64,000 nucleotides of DNA from Rhytidiadelphus loreus (Eukaryota; Streptophyta; Bryopsida; Hypnales; Hylocomiaceae), in the NCBI GenBank assembly GCA_947034895.1, contig OX344763.1, positions 39,555,025 to 39,619,024 on the forward strand, in the 5' to 3' direction. This document shows, one piece after another, positions 56,301-64,000 of the stretch; positions within the stretch are counted from its first letter, which is position 1; each line of letters begins with the position of its first letter. The position numbers were made by a program, and so were the translations under genes. Under the pieces are notes generated by a model that was given only the letters and a program-made list of their open reading frames with translations, was not told the origin of the DNA and ran no database searches.

Positions 56301-57400
56301 CCATCAGCTGCTAGAGCGAAGTGAGCATTTCGGGGATCTGCAGCAAAGGTTGGGTCCACGTTGTCATGGAAATGCTGCCAAGCCTTTGAGTCACATGGGT
56401 GCCTCACGAGTCCATCCCCTCCGTCTTGGTTGCTACGATTCTCCGCATGCCAAACCATGAGCTTCGAGATTGCAGGACTCCGATACATTCGCTGAAGTCG
56501 TGGAATGATTGGAAAGTGACGAAGAACTTTCAGTGGGAAGCAACGGCGCTCTTCATCTTGGTATCTAGGACCTCCACAGTGAGGACATCGCAAGGCATTT
56601 TCGTGCTCTCCACGAAACAGCACGCATCCACGTTGGCAAGCATGTATACTATTGTACGATAAGCCTAGTTTCACGGTCAGCGCCTTTGCTGCATGATAAG
56701 TTTTAGGCAAAGAATTCTGAATCGGCAGGAGGTGGAGGTGTAGCAAGCCTTTGAGTTCGTTGGCGCAGTGATTGCTCACCCCGTGAACAGTGCACAAGTT
56801 CATAAGCAATACAGTAGCAGCCAACTTGCAGGAGCGAGAACCATCGTACAAAACCTCCATGGATTCCTCAAGAATTGTTGCATCAAAGTCTGGATCCTCC
56901 ATGACTCCACCCACGACAGTGTCGCCGCACTGTTCGGGCTCTTCACCTCCGAATAGGTTGTCTTGCATGCACTCGTCATGGATGGAGTCCCCTACTTCAA
57001 AGGCATTAGCAACCTCTCGTTGAAGTCTGTCGGCTGAATTTTGTGGGTTATCTTCTTCTTGTAACGTTTGCTGCACCATGCCTTGAATGTCAACCTGAGC
57101 ATCCACTTCCAACGGCAACTCTTGAGGTGGTTCACAGAATTCCTGCTCCCACTCTTCATCGGATGAATCTCGTGTGCCAGGTCCTCTCCAAATCCGTGAA
57201 TTAGGATGTCTACCGTGTAAGATGAGGTGCTCCCGCACATTGCGGAGTAACAATCTCCTACGCCCCCGACATTGAGTGCATGGGCAATGTATTCTCGTAA
57301 CGTTGTATTCCGTTGCTCGTCGCAACTCACAAATCCAAAGCCGATCATCACGTAGTCGCTGCCTACGGCTATCAGACAAGGGCAGTCTACTTGGAATCAT
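53302..57400 (-). pseudogene. TNPD-type CACTA transposase, one in-frame stop
   Basis: Three exons, 57400-55655, 55288-54390 and 54031-53302, join with GT-AG introns and matching phases to 1125 codons. Order of domains: transposase-associated domain with CPCTQC (residues about 25-75); a CxxC pair (RCPHCGG, near 271); Transposase_21 core (about 300-515, including HFALAADGVNPYKQ and CPWCGSDLG); the LPYWK-HLLIRY-LDVMHCE junction exactly at intron 1; DUF4218 (about 680-800); and DUF4216 in exon 3 (about 960-1060, FIFPSQATQVFFSD). These are the standard parts of the enzyme that cuts CACTA ends. A TGA at 53671-53673 (codon 1002) breaks exon 3 just before the CEWV motif, while the frame and similarity continue beyond it. 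A CGA-to-TGA change explains it. Without readthrough the product lacks most of DUF4216. The catalytic core is otherwise complete. Confidence 0.9.
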
Positions 57401-59201
57401 CCTGTGTGTGTGATTTTAATTTGGCGCTCATGCGACCTGTGCATATATTACATTGAAGTTGAAGTGAGAAATGGCATCCTAGACAGATTTGACTGTGTGA
57501 AAGCGGCACGACATCGTGACAATTTCAATTTCACTTCATGGTGACTTCCCTCACTACAGAATGACTACCGTAGTCAGAACATCACATATGTATGACTTCC
57601 AAATGTCTAAGGGCACTGTTGTATGACTGAAACGTGTCTACGCACTGAAAAGACAGGCAGGGCCGGAAGACCATGCATACAAAGGTTCACCAGCAAATAT
57701 TTGAAAAAGAATATACTTGAAACATTCCTTTTGTATTTTATGGAATGTCTGTGAGACTGTATTGTGCAGAACACGTGTATTTGGGTGCAACTGCATACCT
57801 AACCACAGATTGTGGTATGTGATGACTGGCCAAAAAGACTAAGATACTTGCTAATTCCAAGAAGGTTCTGTATCCATGGACATAATTTGGCAATCAGACC
57901 TTAGTCTACATGTCGAAGAAGCTGCCACAAGCATACAATTCTAAGTATTAAATTTTTAGTTGCATGTGAATGGCACATACCACTACCCAATTATAAAATT
58001 GAGGGCATAGACTTTTGGCACCTCAATATAATGTCACTGGTAGTAAGAGGGTAGAGAAAAGAGACTTCAGCAGACCTTCATAGCATGACCCAATGCTCGA
58101 ATCAGACCGGATGTGGTTCAAAATCTTCCTTCGTTGGGGGCGGAGGGTGAAGGTTCGACGCTCTATTCCACACAACTGAGCGCGTTGATAACAACGATCT
58201 TGGGAATCAATCGCCTGAAGGGCACAAACTATACCTGCATAGGGGCAAAAGGTCATCAGATATAATTGGAAAACTGAGGGCACGGCTTCCACAATGCAGC
58301 AAAGTCACATGGGTGAAAGACTTGGTCATGAAGTGGATTCTCTGCATGCACACAGAATCTCCCTAATCCCTTAAATCAGACGTGGTTCTCTTACTAACAC
58401 TGAATTTGTCGTCGAAGACAGACGAATAATTCCTCTCAAGACTTGGACATCCCCTACTAGGCCCAATGTAGTTGAAAACGCCGAATCTGTTTTGAATTCG
58501 ATGTGAAGTTACTTTATCAGAACTTCTACATGACTAGAACGAGTCATTTATGCCTCATACGCACCGTTCACTGACAGATTAATGACTTCCATCAGTGACG
58601 GAAGAGTCGTGATGTATAACTAACGACTTCTGTGAGACTGCATACAAGCATACCCTATCCCAATGGCGACAAGGAGTAAATGAACCCAGTTTCAGCCACC
58701 TACTGTGCATGAAATCATATTGACGTGGTTCATTAAATTCTGAGAATAACGTGCATGTCCAAGACTGTACACCTCATCATGATTCCGGGTTCAGTCACCG
58801 CAAATACACAAGCAATCATATGGAGATCAAGGGAAGATCTTCAGAGTTTGCCATTTCAATTCTGACTGAAATGTGAAGTTGTCGCAGCCCTACAAATTAA
58901 TGGCAAGCCGCCAACTACCACCTCCCTCATCATGCCCACTACCTGAGTATGAGTTGCACTTTAGAACGCAGATCTCTTAAACAGTACTCCCTCGCTGTAG
59001 TTTTGTTTCCTACCAGAGAAGATCGATCCTCACACTCCGTCCAAGCTGCTGGCCGTGGAAGAATCAGAGTTCCCCGGGAGCTTGCATGCGCTTAACGGCG
59101 TCGGAAGAGCACGTCTTCGATCGTACTCCTGTGGACAGCTCTGCATCAGCGTGGAGTGAGGAACAAATTGTCTTTGCAGGTTCAAATTGCCGCGAACAAG
59201 C
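57401..59201. promoter_or_regulatory. shared intergenic region between the two divergent CACTA genes
   Basis: About 1.8 kb separate the two start codons. It contains further AATGACT-type motifs (near 57559, 57590, 58530-58640) and no credible gene. It presumably carries both promoters; a TTTGCAG just before 59180 could be the acceptor of a leader intron for the plus-strand gene. Confidence 0.45.
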
Positions 59202-62200
59202 ATGGACTCAACGCCGGACAGCCCACCGCATCCGAAAACGGAGTATGAGCTCTTCCGTGATAAGAGGGTGGCGGAGAGGGACAAGGCACTGGAAAACGTT
59301 CTCATTGCCAAGGACGCCTTGTAAGTCAATTGCTATTCTACACGGCAGTGCTGTTCCACAGCGTGCACTTCGGAATATGTCTGAATTACTCGTTTCATAG
59401 ATTCGTGAACTGAAATTTGGCTTTCTTTTCTGAGGGGCACTTCCCACGCATCATTCCACGAGGTAGAGGCATGCCGCCATAAACAACTATAGCTTGCATT
59501 CAGCAATTGTCATTGGAATTCACAGAAAATTGGCTTGGCGGCGGCACACTAGGGTTTTCAGAAGTTGTCCAATTAATTCCATAATGAGTGTTCCTCGGGT
59601 CTTGTGTAGTCGTTTTTTAGTCTCTCAGAAGTTGTAGTGAATAACTCGTGACTTCTTGTGATTGTATCCTTGTCACGGGGGAGTCGTGTAGAAGAAACGT
59701 TGTAGTCGTCATAGTTCTTTAGAGAAACCTCGTCTCCTTAATGACTGAATGTAGTCATTAAAGCCACGTGGAACTATGCCGGGAGGGAGGTCTTCAAGTA
59801 CTGCATGCAACAGAGGTTGTGACTGCACCCAACCTGCGCAACACTTTCTCCACCTTAGTCTTCCACAGGGGTTCATTTGAATGGTTTTTGGCTGTCTTGT
59901 GGCAACTTGCCTAAGTATGTGACAAACTTGCTCTTCTACCAGAGTACCACTCTGCATGGCTTTAGGTTTGCTTCACTGCGCCTTCTTTCTTTCTGTCGCA
60001 GAGACGTGGAATTAGGGAAGACTAAAAAGCCGGGTGAAGGTGCTCCCGCAAAGAAGGTGACAAGACTGAAACGCACTATCTCCAGGCGGCGGGGCCTTCG
60101 AGGACAGCGGGGGAAGAAGGAGCGCAGTAGAGAAAACGTCGGCGCAAGAACTGTGTTGTCGACCGACATGTCCAGCGGTCACGATTCTTCCTCGGAGGCG
60201 ACGGAGTCCTATGACAAGGCCATCGCAGCAGGTATGATGAATCTAGCAATAGTGTGTTCCCATGTTCAGCAGCAATCCACCAAGGAGGCGGTTGCCACAG
60301 GTACTTGGATTCTACGCTTTTTGTTTTGATTGCAACCCACCGCAAGTCGGGGAGGAGGTTCAGGTTTGAATGCCGTGACACGGAAGTGTGTATTTTAGGT
60401 TTCGATCTCATTGTTTACATTACAAAGGGTTGTATCTCGTTTAGGTCTTCTAGATGTTGAGGCATGGGCGAACCTTAGTCGTCTTTCCCTACAGTTGAAG
60501 TTGGGGTTGTGTGCGGGGGCACTAAATTTTGCACTACTCTCGTTTATGACTCATTTGAAGGACAGTCGGACTCAAAATGTGATTGTTGAATGCGCAGAGA
60601 AGGCTAAAGTCGTCTTCGACTCCAGTGAGGACGACCTGGACAAAGAAGAACCTCTCTGCCATCACAGGTTCAAACGTCCGAAGTTAACAGAGCCGACGCA
60701 GTCGCCTACGAAAGGGCCAATTGTAAGGCATCCTGGACACGCTGCTCCATCCACAGGGGTGGGGTGTCCACCTTCCTGGTCCTGGGTCCCGGGGCAATGG
60801 ATGCCTCAACAACAATCGCAGTCTCCGCCAAACTGGGGAACGGGTCCGCCGGCACCGTATCCTACTCCGTGGTCCGAGGTACCCTTTGCACCATCACAAG
60901 ACAGTGAGGACCGCACATCCCGCCGTCGTAAGAAGAATGCGTATGAGTTGGGGTCACGTGATCGTGCCAAGGCGGGAGTAAAGCCTAACCGAGTGTATGT
61001 TCAAGAGGGTGGAGAAGTGGATGGGGCCTGCACCGGGAAGAATGCTTGGGACGCGGCAATCCGAGACTTTGTCCCGAAAATCTTAGACATAAGTGTAGTG
61101 GAATGGTCGAACCATGCGCCGCAAGCCTTGAAGAAACTAAGAGGGGCATTGGACAATGAGTTTGAGTACTTGGGACACCCCTTGAGCATGGTTGGGTTCC
61201 GCACAGCTGTAACCAGGTTCTTGAAGTCTGAGAGATCCAAGTTGAAGGCCAAGTGGCTGAAAGGCCACGAGGAATGTCCTCTACACGTAGATGTTGATCA
61301 ATGGGATAGGTTGATTGAGTATTGGCAAACTGAAGCGCAACAAGTGAAGGCGCAGAAGATGGCAGCTGCGTGGCAGAGCGTGAGGAACTACGACCAAGTT
61401 GGTCGGAAAGGGAAAGTAGGAAAGGAGATTGCTGCGGTGAGCCTTCGGATCCCCTCTGTGTCCTTCAAATGATTCTTCGTAGTTTGCATGCACCTTCGTT
61501 TTTGTAATCATGTGGGCATTGTATTACTTGTTGATGTTTCCACATGGGTCCTTCTGATACGGATTTACTGTCTTCCTGCAGAGGGAAGGAAAGGAAACTA
61601 GCCCTGGAATCACCGACATTGCAGAGGGCCTGCACCGAATTCCAAATGCTGGAGTTGGGACCACGGTCAGTTATTATTTTTACAATAACATCGTTACAAA
61701 CTGTTCAGTTGTATAGTTTCTTGTATTTTAATTTCCGAATTTCATTAGTAAGTCAAACAGTAGTGCACGAAAATAGTCTTAGACTTCTATGGATGGTATT
61801 ATATCATGGTTCAATTCATACTCTAAACCCTGTTGTATTGGCGCTCTGTACACATCTGCAATCGACTAAGGATCACGTGCCGTGTCCTCCACCTCTCAGT
61901 TGAATCAGTGCTAGCCATGTACAATAATGAACAAGGTCTATTTGCGGGTACTAATCCAAACATTAGGCTTAGCATTTGATTTCCGAAACCAGTGTCTTCA
62001 AAATTGTGTCTCAGTTACGTAGTCATGTATAAGTCATATTAATTCTAAACCAGTCTGTCGAAAATGACTCCTTCGCTACTAGTGAATGACTATCCTAGTC
62101 TGTTGAAATGACTCCTTCGCTACTAGTGAATGACTAGACCAGTCTGTCGAAATGACTCCTTCGCTACTAGTGAATGACTAGTCTAGTTGTGTTGTATGGG

Positions 62201-64000
62201 TGGTTGGTAGAATGTGGGCGTAGGTGACTCCGATTTGCGGTTTGAAGTGGAGAGTTTGAAGCATGATGTGTCCCTCAAGTTCAACCAAGTGATGGCCAAT
62301 TCAACGGCCCGGGCGCGCGCTATTGATGATCTGAAGTGCATGTTCCAAAGCTTCATGGGGAAGTGTAAGGACGGTGACCTTGGCAGCCCATCCATCACTC
62401 ACTCTGGGCTTGAGAATCAAGCGTCCGGGGGTGGTTTCCATGGCGAACCTGCAGGCTTGCTACCGAATTCACGGAATAAGTTCATGGATGTGTCGCAAAT
62501 CATGTCCAAACGGAAGGGGTTGACAAAAGCGAAGAGGATCGCAGGTGATGTCAACCAGCTAGCAAAGAAGTCAGAGGTTACACTATCCTCCGACTCAGAC
62601 CTCCCAGAATGTGTTCCCCGTCGGTCACATGATCCAAAGTGGAAGGTTTCATCCCATCCTCCAAATCTTGTTGTAAAAGCGGTTACCGTGGCGGAACAGG
62701 TGAATCCGTCAACCGTGGAAGCTCCGTCACCTTCCCTTCTGAATCCCTACAGCACTTCTTCCCCTGTTCTGTCAACAGCCCCTACTACAAATTCCCCGGA
62801 GGATGTCCCAGCAAGGTCTGCGCTTATAGATGCTCCCCTACCATTGCCTGTGGACCCGAAGCTATTGCAGTAGGCTGAATTGCTAGTGGAGGAAGACCTT
62901 GGAATTCCCAAGATCGATGAAGTGGTGAACCTCGACAAGCAGGCAGGGAAGAGTGCTGAAGTGCTACCGAAGGTTGATGAAGTGCGCCCATTGCCGGAGG
63001 GGGGAACCAACGCAGAAGGCTGCAAGAATTCTGCCGATGTACGGAAAGCGTCGCCGAAGATAGGAGCCGCTGCCGCTGCTGGAGGACCGCTCAACCCCCG
63101 CATCAATCTCCCCGTTGTGTCAGAACGAGGTGCATCGCAGGCCGCTGAAGACAACAAGCGGGAGGGGGGAAAGATTCAAGCCGCAGCTCCCGCTGCCGAA
63201 GTAGGTGTGCAGGACGCCACCACCGAAGACCACTCTTCACCTCCGAAAACTCCACCTGCACCATCAAAGATGGCCCCTAAACCTGGGAAGTCTCCCGCCA
63301 AGGTTTGTACTCTCATGCATGCTCTTCCATGTCCGGCCCTCGCGGTGAGACCATTGAAGTCTTTGAAGTCCGTCAACGACATCTTGATTGACAAACTCGG
63401 TGGAAATAGTGAGGGGGGACAGAAGTTGGTCATATTTAACCTACACGGAACACTAGTAGACTGTAGCATGCTTGCTTTCTTAAACCCGAATAAGGCAATA
63501 CGGTCAACCACACAGACAGAATGTAGGAGAGTAGTGTTCCGTCCCTGGCTCCTTCAATTTCTGTCCCGTTGTTTCAAGTGCTTCACAGTAGCCTTCTGGG
63601 GCACCAAGAATATGTCATATAATGAAGACGTTCTTCCCACCTTTCTCTGCAGACTGCAGGCTAGCTCCAACTCCACACCACTGTTTTCCTAGGCAGTTGA
63701 ATCCGTAGGGATCCATCCGGAAGGTGCAGGAACGAAAATAGCTCGGGTGAAAAATTTACGTGCAGTATATTCGAGATGGCCTGTATTTAGCGCAGAGAAC
63801 ACATTGATAGTCGATAGTAACCATTGTATAGTAAGGTGCAACCCTGACGCTAACATCCTAATCACTACTCCGTTCCATGTGAAGTGGCTGCGGACCTTGG
63901 TTGACGACAAGGAGTACCTGAAATGGTACTTGTGGCCGGTGCTGGAGGCGTTTTGGAAATGCCCTAACGTATCAACTTTCAGATCAAAGTATCCACAAGT
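59202..64000 (+). pseudogene. TNPA/Transposase_24-like protein continuing into an FCP1-type HAD domain; two in-frame stops, 3' end beyond window
   Basis: Predicted exons are 59202-59320, 60002-60300 (alternative donor after 60231), 60598-61436, 61582-61665 and 62211 to beyond 64000; all junction phases agree. Residues 1-40 are a charged helix (TEYELFRDKRVAERDKALEN). Residues about 288-410 match plant En/Spm Transposase_24 proteins (FLKSERSKLKAKWLKG, then CPLHVDVDQWDRLIEYWQTE). A long Pro/Ser/Lys-rich linker follows. From residue 852 there is an FCP1/NIF phosphatase-like HAD domain: VIFNLHGTLVDC, FRPWLLQFL, VAFWGTKNMSYNEDVLP, and later ENTLIVDSN followed by NP. Motif I normally reads DxDGT; here it is N857-x-H859-GT, so phosphatase activity is probably lost. 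In-frame TAG codons occur at 62871-62873 (codon 668) and 63690-63692 (codon 941), with similarity continuing past each. The acceptor of exon 5 is weak, so the fusion is inferred; two separate genes remain possible. Confidence 0.7.
62051..62190. repeat. 44-bp tandem repeat, three units, in the intron before exon 5
   Basis: AATGACTCCTTCGCTACTAG starts at 62063, 62107 and 62151, exactly 44 bases apart. Each unit contains two AATGACT motifs of the type seen at the element's left end. The units are nearly identical, so the array is young. It lies directly before the weak acceptor at 62208-62210. Confidence 0.9.

Larger units (their letters stand above)
51820..64000. mobile_element. CACTA (En/Spm) DNA transposon, left end present, right end beyond the window
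   Basis: The left terminus CACTACAAGAAATTGGGC at 51820 has the superfamily CACTA signature; CTA just outside it would be the 3-bp target duplication. Inside are a TNPD-type transposase gene on the minus strand and a TNPA-like gene on the plus strand, transcribed away from each other. Short motifs of the form AATGACT(A/T)C or their complement recur through the first 500 bases, in introns and between the genes, resembling the subterminal repeats that TNPA-type proteins bind. The plus-strand coding frame is still open at 64000, so the right end is outside and the element is at least 12.2 kb. Reading frames carry three stops, so this copy is probably not autonomous. Confidence 0.85.

Noticed and set aside
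54390..56956. Plus-strand frames of 60-128 codons across the transposase
   Set aside because: They are antisense shadows of the transposase exons.

Overview
The window is nuclear DNA of a land plant. It carries a spliced serine carboxypeptidase-like gene, a VQ-motif gene of the plant-specific MKS1 type, a plant En/Spm (CACTA) transposon, teloboxes (AAACCCTA), and long AT-rich gene-poor tracts with degenerate repeats. Only two host genes in 64 kb are clear, so this is a gene-poor region. The lineage cannot be fixed from the sequence; a moderate-to-large genome, possibly a non-flowering plant, is a weak inference.

Layout. 1-7.6 kb: AT-rich intergenic DNA with at least three MITE-like inverted-repeat elements and many microsatellites. 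7.6-9.9 kb: a GC-rich island with a long CT-rich leader and an intronless 323-codon VQ gene (+). 9.9-30.4 kb: mostly AT-rich non-coding DNA, with a GC-rich island holding a G-quadruplex motif (13.7-14.3 kb), one possible gene fragment (18.1-18.3 kb), dispersed repeats (22.8-24.0 kb) and a Harbinger-like element (24.8-25.8 kb). 30.4-31.7 kb: another GC-rich island without a convincing gene. 31.7-39.5 kb: repeat-derived DNA, including a 63-bp minisatellite and a MITE with 4-bp duplication. 39.5-42.2 kb: a gene-like zone with three telobox clusters and exon-like segments I cannot assign. 43.7-48.2 kb: a complete eight-exon serine carboxypeptidase-like gene (-). 48.4-50.5 kb: repeats.

51.8 kb to the right edge: one CACTA transposon, entered at its CACTACAAGAA terminus at 51820 and still running at 64000 (at least 12.2 kb). 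It holds two divergent genes. The minus-strand gene is a three-exon TNPD-type transposase (transposase-associated domain, Transposase_21, DUF4218, DUF4216). The plus-strand gene is a five-exon TNPA/Transposase_24-like gene whose reading frame continues into an FCP1/NIF-type HAD phosphatase-like domain. That domain has lost both aspartates of its catalytic motif I. Each gene is interrupted by in-frame stops (one and two), all explicable as C-to-T changes at CG or CHG sites, so this copy looks like a methylated, decaying element. The transposase / DNA-binding / dead-phosphatase combination is the most novel item in the window.
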